Origin: Siphonodentalium dalli
Taxonomy: Eukaryota > Mollusca > Scaphopoda > Gadilida > Siphonodentaliidae
Direction: 5' to 3'
NCBI GenBank assembly: GCA_032622095.1
Contig: CP136064.1
Span: 40,885,912 to 40,949,911, forward strand
DNA: 64,000 nt
Part shown: piece by piece, positions 25,901 to 34,269 of the stretch
Layout: the number at the start of each line of letters is the position of its first letter
How positions within the stretch are numbered: position 1 is the first letter of the stretch
Position numbers and translations under genes: made by a program
Notes under the pieces: model-generated
Seen by the model: the letters and a program-made list of their open reading frames with translations, nothing else
Told to the model about the DNA's origin: nothing
Databases searched by the model: none

Positions 25901-28900
25901 AGAAAAATTAATATTTTTAAATTGAATATATGTATCCGTTCATTCAAAAACCGATGTTTCTATTAACCCTTTCATGACTGGAGCTTCCTGAAATTTGGTG
26001 AAAACCCTGTGCCAATGCATTGTCTTATATATGTGAGTCTCCCATATGGAGCCTCACATATATAAGAGAATACATTGGCCTAACAATTTTTACCTTGACC
26101 TTGTAAGCAAGAGCATTCTGTTATATATGCTAGACTCACATATATAAGAGAATGCACTGGCACATGATCTTTAATGCTGCACCAGCGCAGCTTCCATCAT
26201 GTAAGGGTTAATCATAATGGATCCTATAACCATTAACCCTTTTATGAAGGGAGCTGCGCTGGTGCAGCATTTAAGACAATGTGCCAGTGCATTCTCTTCT
26301 ATATGTGAGTCTCCAATTGGGAGACTCGTATATATAAGAGAATGCACTGGCTTACAAGGTTGAGGTAAATATTCTTAGGCCAATGCATTATATATGTGAG
26401 GCACCTATAGGCGACTCACATATATAAGAGAATGCATTGGCACAGTGTTTTCACAAAATTTCAGGAAACTCCAGTCATGAAAGGTTTATTATGCACATAT
26501 ATTTATAGTTAGTTTCAATTTCAATTAAGGATAGTGTATCTTTTCCTAGTAAGTATTATATAGATTCCTAGGTATAAAATAATACATATCAATCAAGGAC
26601 ACACAGTAAGTTATATATAGATTCATAGGTATAAAATAAAAGATATGAATCGAAGACACCCAGTAAGTTATATATAGATTCCTGGATATAAAATAATAGA
26701 TATGAATCGAGGACACACAGTAAGTTATATATTAATTCCTGGGTATCAAATAATAGATATGAATCGAGGACACACAGTAAGTTATATATTAATTCCTGGG
26801 TATCAAATAATAGATAGAATCGAGGACACACAGTAAGTTATAGATTAATTCCTGGGTATAAAATAATAGATATGTATTGAGGACACCTGTCCAGAAATGC
26901 TTATATCAATATCAATTTTATTTAGAAATTTTCCTCATATAATACATACAGTAATGCTCTAAGTAATCGACTTCTTAACCACAGCAGAATTATGGGTAAC
27001 TTTTCAGGATTTAGTCGGAAATATGGCTTGTTGCCATTCATCGGAAAGCTCTCCCCGAGAGCTTTCCGATGAATGGCAACAAGCCATATTTCCGACTAAA
27101 TCCTGAAAAGTTACTCATAATTCTGCTGTGGTTAAGAAGTCGATTACTTAGAGCATTACTGTACTTTCTATCAGGATGGTAAAAGTGGCTATTTTTAGAA
27201 CAGGCAACCTGCAGAAACGTTCAGGAGAACACAGAACTTAACACCTCCCATCAAGGCAGAATGTCATTTCAATTCAGAGATTTTGCTCAGTTGCATCAGA
27301 AATACACTACTTTATTATGCCTTTATAGACATATAATATACCCAATTTTCAGTTTTGTCTGTGCTTTATTCACAAAAATAGGTATGTAAAAGCAGGTTTT
27401 ATAAAAATAATGTTGTTGTTGTCGTTGTAATTATGAGCCGGAAGATATACACTATCTTTAACTCAGAAGATATACACTATCTTTAACTCAGAAGATATAC
27501 ACTATCTTTAACTCAGAACCTCCATTTAAAAGAATGCACTAAAATTGTCTAAATTATTCATTGCTTGGATGTTTAGATAATAGTTGGGCTTATTGTGATT
27601 AATATGTATACAATATGCATACAATCTGCGACTATATGTGTACATGTAAATGATGTAATAGATTCTGGATGGAGCTTTGTACTATACAACTAGGATTTAA
27701 TTTAGATGAAAAACTCTTATGCACCTCTTTTCAACCTTTTCTGGATCATATAGGCATGCATGTATAGAAATTAGGCCAAAAAAATAATGTTTTAAATTTT
27801 TATAGACAGCGCCTGTGGTTTCTTGAGACAAGATTGTCCAAATAAAATTCAAATTTTTTACACTTTTTAACTGAAGAAATTTATTTATTTGCAGAAATAC
27901 ATACTTCTCAGCTCCAGAGAAGTTAATTAATGTCCATGGTCAGGAGAGAACCTTGGCTCAGTTTAAAAGCCTGAAACAATATTTTAAACAAGAAAACTGC
28001 AGGTAAGTTTGAGTTCAGTCTTTTGTTCACCCTTACTGTACTAAATACTAACGAACGAGTAGTTATCCTTTAGGAAATGTTCAGATTATAAGTTCAATAG
28101 CTCGTTTATTGAACTTATTATCTGAACATTAACCTCCAATAAATAGGACTCCTTCTGTACTTATATTATCGGTCATCTACTTATTTCTCCTGAAAACCCT
28201 TCCAGATGAATAATAGACAATTCCAACATATAGTTTTATGACTGAGTCAGCTGACTGAGTGGGAAAATCCATTCAGAATAGAAAGCGTTAATATTCCATG
28301 CCAAATAAAATACAGGATCTTTGTTTTCTTCTGAACTGATACATTCTATGACTTCAGTGTATTTTTTAGTCCATGTAATTTTCTCAACCCATTATGATGT
28401 AATATTATGTTTTTTAAAGATTATAATTCAAACAAGTTGACATGGACATGTATTATGAAGCCTGCTATCTAATAATAGTTTCTTTAGAAAGGTTTTGTTT
28501 TTATTTTAGTTTCTCTATATCCCCAAATCGGCAGATGAACAATAATTATTGCATAATCAAGGTTCCCAATGGGTGCAGATCACAATCTTTACCAACTGAG
28601 AACTTAAACCTGTGCCTAGGTCTCCCATAGCAGATGAGTCCTAACTTAGGACTCCTAAGTCACTAAATTCACCATATGAGCAAGCCTTGAAATAGGGTGT
28701 CTGTCATTTGCAGAATGAGGTCCCCAGAGGGTGAATTTAGTGATGCAACCCCGCATAGCGGGCTAGCATCACCAAATTCACCCTCTGGGGACCTCATTCT
28801 GCTTACACCTCAGCAGAATGAGGTTCCCAGAGGGTGAATTTGGTGATGCTAGCCCGCAATGCGGGGTAGCATCACTAAATTCACCCTCTGGGGACCTCAT

Positions 28901-31657
28901 TCTGCAAATGACAGACACCCTATTTCAAGGCTTGCATATGAGGCCTGATACTGAAGATTATGAGTGGTTTTCTAATGACTTTCTCCATTATTGCAGACAA
29001 GCTGAAGGCTGTGGTGGTTGTCAGTGCACCAACATCATGAACATAGTGACAGCAGTTATAGTGAAGGACGGCGTCAACATCTCCATCGAAGATCCCTACG
29101 ATATCGATTGGTTTGATATTGTGGGGTGCTGCAAATGTCATAATATAAACAGTAATGATTTGAGGTAGACTTGAGTAGTCACAAGCTTTTTATGTGCCAT
29201 GTTAAATTATTAACCCTTTCTATACTAAATACTCACTGATGATTGGTTGTTCAGATAATAAGTTCAGCAAATGAGGTCGTTTTGTTGAACTTATTATCTG
29301 AACATTGCCCAATAATTATTACTATGTCTTCAGCACTTTCATTATCATTTCATATATTTGTCATATGCTAATTTTGTCTGAACACCCCTCCAAATGAATA
29401 ATAGATCAGTCAAATATAGACTTTTATAACTGAGTGGGAGAAACCATTTAGTAAAGAAAGGGTTAAAGGGCAGGTCCAGCTTGGAAGTCTGAAATGTGTC
29501 ATAAGTGGTATTATGCATTATTGAAAAGTTTATTCTGTGTCGATATGGTAGGCTATTTATTACATGGCGAAAGATATATAGGATATATGGAGAGTATGTC
29601 TGAAAAACAAATTTACACCATGAGTGAGACTGCCGGTCTACCACACGAGCCTTGCTGAGTGGGATAGACCGGCAATCTCACAGGTGGTGTAAATTTGTTT
29701 TTAAGACATGTACTATCCATATATTTTGTTAATACCATGATCACTTATAAACACTTGTAATGCCATAAAACATTTTTATTATTGAAGGGAGCAGCCGATT
29801 TGAAAATAATTCAGCAAATTTATAGTCATTTGTTGAACTTTTGTTGAACTTATTATCTGAACATTTCCTAAATGAGTGAGTTTTTATTAAAGAAAGTGTT
29901 AATATCAGTGTGGTGCCAATGATTCTACCGGGGTGATATGTTACTGGGGTGATATGTTACTATGTTACTGGGGTGATATGTTACCGGGGTGATATGTTAC
30001 TGGGGTGATATGTTACCAGGGTGATATGTTACCAGGATGATACAGTAATGCTCTAAATAATCGACCCCTTGACCACAGCAGAATTATGGGTAACTTTTCA
30101 GGGTTTAGTCGGAAATATGGCAACAAGCCATATTTCCGACTAAATCCTGAAAAGTTACCCATAATTCTGCTGTGGTTAAGGAGTCGATTAATTAGAGCAT
30201 TACTGTATGTTACCGGGATGATATGTCGCCGATAATATATAGATCACAAACACCAGAATCTCTAACTGGGTCTTGGTTAGTGAAACGTGTGTGTCATTCA
30301 AAAATACCACTCCAGATAAATTGGCCATATGAAATCGGGTTTTTAAAGTTAAGACTTGGTATGTGATACTAATTTTGACAGGTTCCATTCAAATCGGTGG
30401 CTCAATTGGTTAGGGGACAACTCCAAGCCATTTCGCTCTCCAGCGCTGGCGATAAGGGTTCAAATCTGCATGTTTCCATCGTGGACTTTGTAACTCGAAA
30501 TCTTTGTGGAGTTGCCAGTTACTCGCCGATGGTTTGCTGCACATGGTTGACAAGTTCATCTGCCATTGAAATCAATGTTAGATTAGCCATAAGTGTGCGG
30601 ATTTCCTCAATCACTAAAACTGGCAATGTCGCAATATGGCCTTGGTTGCTGAAAGCGACATTAAGCCCCAACCAATAAATCATTCCATTAAAATCGGCTG
30701 TTCCCTTCAAGAATGGAGAGCTCCTAAGCAGCCAGCAGATTCTGGTGAGGCTTTCTGAGATCTCATGCAGCCGTTATGATCAGGGTAATGAAATACATCT
30801 CAATGATTTACACTCTGCATCTAGATTTAGAGCCAGGCGATCTCATTTTACACTTCCTTTTATAATTTCCAGAGGTATTTTGGTGGAAAATATTTCATTT
30901 TAACCAAGAAATCATACGTGAGATATCCATATTAGATAGCAAGCTTCATAATACATGTCCATGTCAACTTGTTTGAATTACATACATTAAGAAACATAAT
31001 ATTACATCATAATGGGTTGAGACAATTACAGTAATGCCCTAAATAATCGACTCCTTAACCACAGCAGAATTATGGGTAATTTTCAGGATTTAGTCAGAAA
31101 TATGGCTTGTTGCCATTCATCGGAAAGCTCTCCCCGAGAGCTTTCCGATGAATGGCAACAAGCCATATTTCCGACTAAATCCTGAAAAGTTACCCATAAT
31201 TCTGCTGTGGTTAAAGGAGTCGATTACTTAGGGCATTACTGTACTCTCCATAAATATCCAATTAGCAATCAGTTTTAACATTTCAGAAAAGACAATGTTT
31301 GAATTACACACAATTCTATATTTAGACCTTTATTCAGCCCAAATTAATCAGCGATAACATATAGCACTATAAAGTATGCTATAGAGAGACACAGCATTTA
31401 TTTTATATACAATAACGATGTTGTATGTTAGAATTTTTGATATAAAATATAGGAAAATATCTATTTTTGAGCTCCAGTAGTATTCAAACAATAAATATGT
31501 TTATTAGAATGTCAATACATATATTTTCATTCTACACTTCTATTTGTGTTTTGCATGCAGGCCTTTAGATTATTGTAATTTGGACACATCAGGGCGGCCT
31601 GATAAAAAGTTGAAATTTATACCAAAACAGTTGAAATTCTTGAATTTAGATTTCTGA
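16822..31657 (+). CDS. Spaetzle-like cystine-knot ligand, predicted type II membrane precursor (six exons)
   Basis: Coding exons are 16822-16950, 20605-20675, 24616-24966, 27895-28002, 28997-29164 and 31561-31657. All junctions are GT..AG and every phase fits, giving about 307 residues. Order: basic cytoplasmic tail (1-43, RRKR and two Cys before the membrane), one hydrophobic helix (44-62), stalk (68-166) with NRT and NKT glycosylation sites and a Thr run (131-147), furin-like KRKKR (167-171), then the mature domain from 172. Its cysteines fall at 181, 182, 219, 225, 228, 230, 264, 265, 267 and 281. The blocks CxSxxxYFxxP...N.xG....ExC and DWFxI.GCCKC match the Spaetzle/neurotrophin-like pattern. 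Known Spaetzle proteins are secreted proproteins cut by a protease and bind Toll receptors; membrane anchoring here is inferred. The start is the first ATG in exon 1, but the frame stays open to the acceptor, so an upstream coding exon is possible. Weakest point: the GTAGAC donor before the last exon. Without it, translation stops at 29168. Confidence 0.82.
17074..19498. mobile_element. Family R MITE split by a family G insertion (copy R2)
   Basis: The left part (17074-17210) begins TGTGACCCGCCATATC and carries a hairpin at 17126-17192. The right part (19185-19498) resumes at AAATAAATGTTTCTTACA, carries the second hairpin at 19379-19445, and ends GATATGGCGGGTCACA. Joined, the two parts match complete copy R1, so R was there before the family G element. 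All of it lies in intron 1 of the Spaetzle-like gene. Confidence 0.85.
17211..19184 (+). mobile_element. Family G element with ~11 tandem ~165-bp units
   Basis: Head TTTTTAGCTCAACTTTAC, tail GTCATTGACACTTTCATTT. Tandem units recur about every 165 bp, each with 'CACGGGCTACAGGTCGTAC', 'GATGGGAACGAGTCATTTTG' and 'GGCCGCCAGCAGCCATCTTG'. The flanks share a short T-rich sequence (ATTTTT), a possible target duplication. Repeated small open frames (MFFGRMTPK.., PVARAKGFSHTKSKIQDG..) come from the units and do not encode a known enzyme. Confidence 0.8.
19532..19980. mobile_element. Family U MITE (copy U2)
   Basis: Left end 'GCCTGAGTTTAGTGTGTCTG' and right end 'GGCACACTAAAATCAGACTTG' are inverted relatives. 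Two palindromic blocks are based on 'GAATGAGGTCCCCAGAGGG'. The termini are diverged and no clean duplication is seen. It lies in intron 1. Confidence 0.65.
20215..20385. mobile_element. Family A MITE fragment
   Basis: It contains 'CAATTACTATTTATTTGG', 'AAAAATATTTGATTCGAGTC' and 'ATCAAAGCTCAGAGTTATTAG', as in the complete copies, but lacks both terminal AGGTACTCAA motifs. Confidence 0.65.
20605..20675 (+). CDS. Spaetzle-like gene, exon 2 (transmembrane helix)
   Basis: This 71-bp exon lies between TTGCAG and GTGAGT. It encodes IFLTVVFFCSTIALLAVLF followed by WREF, about 19 hydrophobic residues with basic residues on the N-terminal side, which predicts an N-in/C-out topology. It ends in phase 2, and the split Trp codon is completed by the next exon. 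Confidence 0.8.
21244..21450. mobile_element. Family Q MITE with an alternative palindromic core (copy Q2)
   Basis: Termini CCCTTTCAGTACCAAGTCCG and CGGACTTGGCACTGAAAGGG are flanked by TTAA at 21240-21243 and 21451-21454. The termini match Q3 and Q6 up to 'CCATAT', but the core is a different near-perfect palindrome ('CATTGATGGAAAGA'/'TCTTTCCATCAATG'). It lies in intron 2. Confidence 0.85.
21524..21952. mobile_element. Family U MITE, diverged (copy U3)
   Basis: It carries the 'TGTCAT.TGCAGAATGAGGTC' and 'GACCTCATT.TGCAAATGACA' blocks at its two ends. The CAAGCC termini are degraded. It lies in intron 2. Confidence 0.6.
22229..22510. mobile_element. Family P MITE, degraded (copy P1)
   Basis: It contains 'ACTGGAGCTTCATGAAATTT', two diverged hairpins (CCAATGCATTTTC..GAATATATTGG and CCAGTGTATTC..GAATGTACTGG), and 'AATGCTGCACCAGCGCA'. 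The terminal CCCTTTC motifs are lost. Confidence 0.6.
22862..23012. mobile_element. Family U short copy: 151-bp near-perfect palindrome (U4)
   Basis: CAAGCCTTGAAATAGGGTGT and its inverted match ACACCCTATTTCAAGGCTTG bound the element. It is self-complementary almost throughout around a small centre (GCTACCCCGCATAGTGGGCTAGC). Transcribed in intron 2, it would fold into one long hairpin. Confidence 0.85.
23287..23529. mobile_element. Family Q MITE with one hairpin (copy Q3)
   Basis: Termini CCCTTTGAGTGCCAGGTCG and CCCCTGGCACTCAAAGGG are flanked by TTAA at 23283-23286 and 23530-23533. The hairpin cassette is at 23334-23400, followed by a long T run. The right TTAA is directly followed by a family S end. 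Confidence 0.8.
23534..23838. mobile_element. Family S element abutting Q3
   Basis: It begins CCCTTTCTTTACTAAATAG directly after the TTAA shared with Q3. It contains 'AATAGTCTATTATTCA', 'ATAATACAAGTGCAGAAGG' twice, and 'GAACTTATTATCTGAA'. The right end is diverged. Confidence 0.6.
23868..24031. mobile_element. Family V MITE (copy V2)
   Basis: CAGTAATGCCC and GGGCATTACTG ends with TA flanks. The palindrome is partly deleted near its centre. It lies in intron 2. Confidence 0.8.
24090..24215 (+). mobile_element. Possible tRNA-derived SINE fragment
   Basis: 'TAGCCGAGGTAGTAAGG' resembles a pol III A box. About 60 bp later, 'TGGGTTTTAACCACG' resembles a decayed B box. The match is imperfect, so this is tentative. 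Confidence 0.3.
24300..24520. mobile_element. Family A MITE fragment
   Basis: It contains 'AATTACTATTTCCTTGGCTT', 'GAATCGAGTCGAGGAACC' and 'AAGCTCAGAGCTATCAGATA'. The AGGTACTCAA ends are absent. It lies about 100 bp upstream of exon 3 of the Spaetzle-like gene. Confidence 0.65.
24616..24966 (+). CDS. Spaetzle-like gene, exon 3 (stalk, Thr run, cleavage site, first knot cysteines)
   Basis: The exon runs from AACAG| to ATC|GTAAGT, 351 bp, phase 2 in and phase 2 out. It encodes the charged stalk, a CxxxC pair (117 and 121), a Thr run made by an ACA-rich microsatellite near 24810-24860, the KRKKR site, and the CC pair that opens the mature domain. Confidence 0.85.
25133..25283. mobile_element. 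Family Q MITE with half a hairpin (copy Q4)
   Basis: Termini CCCTTTCAGTGCCAGGGG and CCTGGCACTCAAAGGG are flanked by TTAA at 25129-25132 and 25284-25287. Only one arm of the hairpin cassette remains (GACTCGCATATATAAGAG through GCATTGGCACAGGG). It is transcribed in intron 3. Confidence 0.85.
25357..25606. mobile_element. Family P MITE (copy P2)
   Basis: It starts CTCTTTCATGACTGGAGC, ends GCTCCCGTCATGAAAGGG, and is flanked by TTAA at 25353-25356 and 25607-25610. Two diverged hairpins (TATATGTGAG type) flank 'ATATTTACCTTGACC'. Intron 3. Confidence 0.85.
25967..26207. mobile_element. Family P MITE (copy P3)
   Basis: CCCTTTCATGACTGGAGC at the left, CAGCTTCCATCATGTAAGGG at the right, with TTAA at 25963-25966 and 26208-26211. 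One hairpin is shortened. Intron 3. Confidence 0.85.
26237..26485. mobile_element. Family P MITE, inverted (copy P4)
   Basis: It begins CCCTTTTATGAAGGGAGCTG after TTAA 26233-26236 and ends 'CTCCAGTCATGAAAGG'. The right TTAA has decayed. It lies about 25 bp from P3 in the opposite orientation, so the two together form a ~520-bp inverted pair. Confidence 0.8.
26585..26885. repeat. Tandem repeat, ~58-bp unit, about five copies
   Basis: Units contain 'GGACACACAGTAAGTTATA' and 'TCCTGGGTATAAAATAATAG'. The reading frame on the minus strand (repeated LLFDTQELIYNLLCVLDSY) is a translation of the array. Intron 3. Confidence 0.8.
26949..27161. mobile_element. Family V MITE, ~213-bp near-perfect palindrome (copy V3)
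   Basis: CAGTAATGCTCTAAGTAATC and its inverted match, flanked by TA. The centre reads GCTCTCCCCGAGAGC. Intron 3, same strand as a transcribed gene. Confidence 0.85.
27441..27517. repeat. Tandem repeat, 25-bp unit, three copies
   Basis: 'AGAAGATATACACTATCTTT' plus AACTC is repeated three times without visible change. Confidence 0.8.
27895..28002 (+). CDS. Spaetzle-like gene, exon 4 (N-terminal half of the knot domain)
   Basis: The acceptor ATTTGCAG and the donor AG|GTAAGT are both strong. The encoded peptide carries YFSAPEKLINVHGQ and ends FKQENC. This resembles the Spaetzle pattern Y..P..A.N..G......Q....E.C. Phase 2 in and 2 out. Confidence 0.85.
28031..28292. mobile_element. Family S element, diverged (copy S3)
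   Basis: It starts near 'CCTTACTGTACTAAATACT' and ends 'AGAATAGAAAGCGTTAAT'. It has a palindrome 'AAGTTCAATAGCTCG..TTATTGAACTT' and the family block 'GAATAATAGACAATTCCAA'. Intron 4. Confidence 0.65.
28681..28934. mobile_element. Family U MITE with exact 8-bp duplication (copy U5)
   Basis: CAAGCCTTGAAATAGGGTG at the left and CACCCTATTTCAAGGCTTG at the right. CATATGAG lies at 28673-28680 and again at 28935-28942. It lies in intron 4, ending about 60 bp upstream of exon 5 of the Spaetzle-like gene. Confidence 0.9.
28997..29164 (+). CDS. Spaetzle-like gene, exon 5 (GCGGCQC to GCCKC)
   Basis: The acceptor TATTGCAG is strong. The peptide runs from QAEGCGGCQC through a predicted beta hairpin (TAVIVKDGVNISI, with an NIS site) to DIDWFDIVGCCKC. 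Thirty-three residues separate CQC from GCCKC's first Cys, close to the equivalent Spaetzle interval. The donor AG|GTAGAC is weak; if unused, the frame stops at TAG 29166-29168 after LR. Confidence 0.85.
29214..29462. mobile_element. Family S element (copy S4)
   Basis: It starts CCCTTTCTATACTAAATAC and ends ATTTAGTAAAGAAAGGG, with TTAA at 29210-29213 and 29463-29466. An internal palindrome is built on 'AATAAGTTCA.CAAA'. It sits just downstream of exon 5. Confidence 0.85.
29933..30042. repeat. Tandem repeat, ~16-bp unit
   Basis: 'GGGGTGATATGTTAC' is repeated about six times with small length changes. It is interrupted by V4 at 30043 and resumes briefly after it ('ATGTTACCGGGATGATATGT'). Confidence 0.8.
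30043..30205. mobile_element. Family V MITE inserted in the 16-bp tandem repeat (copy V4)
   Basis: CAGTAATGCTCTAAATAATC to GAGCATTACTG with TA on both sides. The tandem unit is split between the flanks, so the insertion came after the array formed. Confidence 0.85.
30388..30690 (+). mobile_element. tRNA-derived SINE
   Basis: An A-box-like 'TGGCTCAATTGGTTAGGG' (from ~30390) and a B-box 'GGGTTCAAATC' (~30458) are spaced as in a tRNA. A body follows, ending 'TTGCTGAAAGCGACATTAAG' then 'CCCCAACCAATAAA'. It will not fold as a functional tRNA, so a pol III-type SINE in intron 5 is the better reading. Confidence 0.7.
31029..31241. mobile_element. Family V MITE, near-perfect palindrome (copy V5)
   Basis: CAGTAATGCCCTAAATAATC and its inverted match with TA flanks. 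It lies in intron 5, about 320 bp upstream of the candidate last exon. Confidence 0.85.
31561..31657 (+). CDS. Spaetzle-like gene, candidate last exon (basic tail)
   Basis: A pyrimidine-rich tract and GCATGCAG precede it, and its frame continues exon 5 in the correct phase (a split Arg codon). It encodes 31 residues including LDYCN and a Lys-rich tail, then TGA at 31655-31657. It adds a tenth Cys to the mature domain. Support is the strong acceptor, matching phase and protein-like composition. The weak upstream donor lowers confidence. Confidence 0.6.
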
Positions 31658-31739
31658 GAATTACCGATTGCAGGATAATTTCTCACTGATAAACTTACAT
31701 GGAATTATATCAGTGTTCCTCAGTGCTATAGGTATTTAA

Positions 31740-32172
31740 CCCTTTCAGTGCCAAGTCCGATTTTTGTATCAACCCATATACCCTGTGCCAATGCATTCTC
31801 TTATATATGCGAGTCAACCATGGTCGCCTCGCATATATAAGAGAATGCATTGGCCTAACAATTTTTCATCATTTATTATTTTTTACAATTTTTTACATTT
31901 TAATAATTTTTTCTTATATTCTTTAACAGACTTGTTTTGTAGGTTTAGTGCCAGGGAATCTTACGTTTTTCATGGGCATCAAAATTATTACTATGAATAC
32001 TTGGTGATAGTTTTGAGTTATAACATGCCCCTAAGGTTTTATCCAGTTTGTTTTTAAATTCGCTATAGCATGCTTAAGCATACCCAAAAAAAATTCAACC
32101 CAAAAAAAAAAAATTTTAGGGCCGATTTTACAGACCGTAAATTAGGGCCGATATCGGCCCCTGGCACTGAAA
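31740..32172. mobile_element. Family Q MITE with left hairpin (copy Q5)
   Basis: It starts CCCTTTCAGTGCCAAGTCCG after TTAA 31736-31739. The hairpin is at 31788-31853. The right end 'GGCCCCTGGCACTGAAA' has lost its last bases. It lies about 80 bp past the stop codon of the Spaetzle-like gene, possibly in its 3' UTR. Confidence 0.8.
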
Positions 32173-32686
32173 CAAATTATGGAATTGCAACAATTCCATT
32201 TTGCTGTATATTTTGGGCACATTTACCAACTTGAATTTGGGAGAATATAAAGGCCTGCGTGCATGTTTATTTGGATCACATTAAAAATAGTAATAGTGGA
32301 AGCAGAAGAACTTTAACAAGAAGTCATCTAATGTATATTAGACATCCATTTGCTCCTACAGGTTGTACAAGTGCTTTATTTTTGTCATGAATATTTCATC
32401 ATTTAAGTGGTGTTCATACAACCGTGTTATATCCATCGACTGCAGTGCATTGCATTAGCTGTATTTTACCATTTATAGTGTGCACAATGCTTTAAACGCA
32501 GGGCTTCTGATTGTTGCTAATGCGTTGGAAATTGGATTATATACAATATGCCTGCTACAGAAGAATGAATCTATTAGAGAAAATTTTTGCCAAACTTGTC
32601 AAATTCTAGCTTTTGAATTTGAGTTAAAGATGTATTCAGTGTTCCTGACCTCTACTAGTTAAAACAACATACAAAATATAATTTAA

Positions 32687-32890
32687 CCCTGTCATGACAG
32701 GAGCTGTGGTGGTGCAACATTAAATATTCTGTGCCAGTGCATATCTTATATATGCGAGTCTCCCATAGGCTTACAAGGTCAAGGTAAATATTGTTAGGCC
32801 AATATAATCTCTTATATATGTGAGGCGCCCAATGGGAGACTCACATATATAAGATAATGCATTGGCAGGGTTTTCACAAAATTTCAAGAA
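32687..32890. mobile_element. Family P MITE, decayed (copy P5)
   Basis: It starts CCCTGTCATGACAGGAGC after TTAA 32683-32686 and has two damaged hairpins. The right terminus is lost after 'TTTTCACAAAATTTCAAGAA'. Confidence 0.7.
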
Positions 32891-33434
32891 AATTATCTCT
32901 GACCTTTATATCATTTAAACTTGATGAAATAAATGGGTAGAAAATTCTATATCAAACAAAATACAAAAATGTAGTGACTTTTAGGAGGCACTTTACATTC
33001 CAAACGTGTTAACATGTGCACTAGAATCCATATAAAAAGCAAAGCTAGTTTCGTAAAATTTGGCCTGGAACACTTAATACATCTTTAAAAATCATAAGAT
33101 ATTATGTTCATAAGTAGAAGTTAAGATTGCGGTTGAAACAAAGATTCCTTAAGCTCTCAGGTTTCCTATATCAAACATTGCAATTTGTTCAAAAACATTC
33201 CATTTTCATAACTTAAGACTGTACCTGTACAAGGAATCTGATTGTCTGGGGAGTGAAATACTCTAATAATGTTGGCTTCAAAATTGTTTTCACTTTGGTT
33301 ACTACCAAAATATTAAACATGAGAAAAGAAGCATTACATTTTGAATTAAAAAAATTAAAAAGAAAAAATTTGTGTGCAACAGAATAAACTAGGAAGAATG
33401 TGCATATTTTGACAAAGTAAGCAATAACAGATAT

Positions 33435-33892
33435 ATGACCCGCCATGTCAAATCCAGTTGTAAGTCGGGATTTTTTTACCCTGTGCCAATGCATTCTCGT
33501 ATATATGCGAGTCGACCATAGGTCGCCTCGCATATATAAGAGAATGCATTGGCCTAACAATTTTTTACAATTTTAATAATTTTTTCTTGTATTATTTAAC
33601 AATTTTATAATTTCACCGATACAGAGCCCCAGACAAACATGAGCAGACGACACTCTTCTATATGGTTCTATATATGTGTGGGGCTCCCTGCAGGTAATGG
33701 ATGTTTTTTTATTTTATGTCCTAAAAATTGTAAGAAACATTTATTTAAAAAAAATGATAAAAAATTGTTAGGCCAATGCATTCTCTTATAAATGCGAGGC
33801 GACCTATGGTCGACTCGCATATATAAGAGAATGCATTGGCACAGGGTAAAAAAATCCCGACTTACGACTGGATTTGATATGGCGGGTCACAT
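33435..33892. mobile_element. Family R MITE, complete (copy R3)
   Basis: Inverted ends GACCCGCCAT and ATGGCGGGTC, hairpins at 33486-33552 and 33773-33839. The unique centre is inverted relative to R1. Confidence 0.85.
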
Positions 33893-34269
33893 ATATGACC
33901 AGGGACCCGCCAAGAGGGCAACTGGGAGATATCTTCTCCCTATATTGTGTCACATCCATAATTTTGTCCTGGGAAAAGTGACTCCTCCCTCATATACCAG
34001 TATACATCATATGTCCCTACAGCGTATTTAAATTGTATTTTCATACTATAATGGTGTCCTTACTTGTTATAATCATTTTATAAATGAGCTATTGTATTGC
34101 ATAATATTTATTGGAAAGGTGATGTTGGGGTGTAAATTGGACTTGATCAATTATGACATTTCCTTGATAACAGTCAACTTCTCCCTAATAATCTAATAGA
34201 GAGAAGTGACTTCTACCAATACGAAACCTCTAGGCTGGTCCCTGTACCTTATCATAGCCAGCATCTAAC

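Noticed and set aside
26589-26831. Leu/Tyr-rich repeated frame.
   Set aside because: It is the 58-bp tandem array read on the minus strand.
30388-30470. tRNA gene.
   Set aside because: A and B boxes are present, but the arms do not pair as a tRNA and a SINE body follows.
16822-31657. IL-17-like reading of the GCGGCQC...GCCKC segment.
   Set aside because: The interval between the cysteine blocks is shorter than in IL-17 and the N-terminal block (Y..P...N..G...E.C) fits Spaetzle. Structure prediction would settle it.
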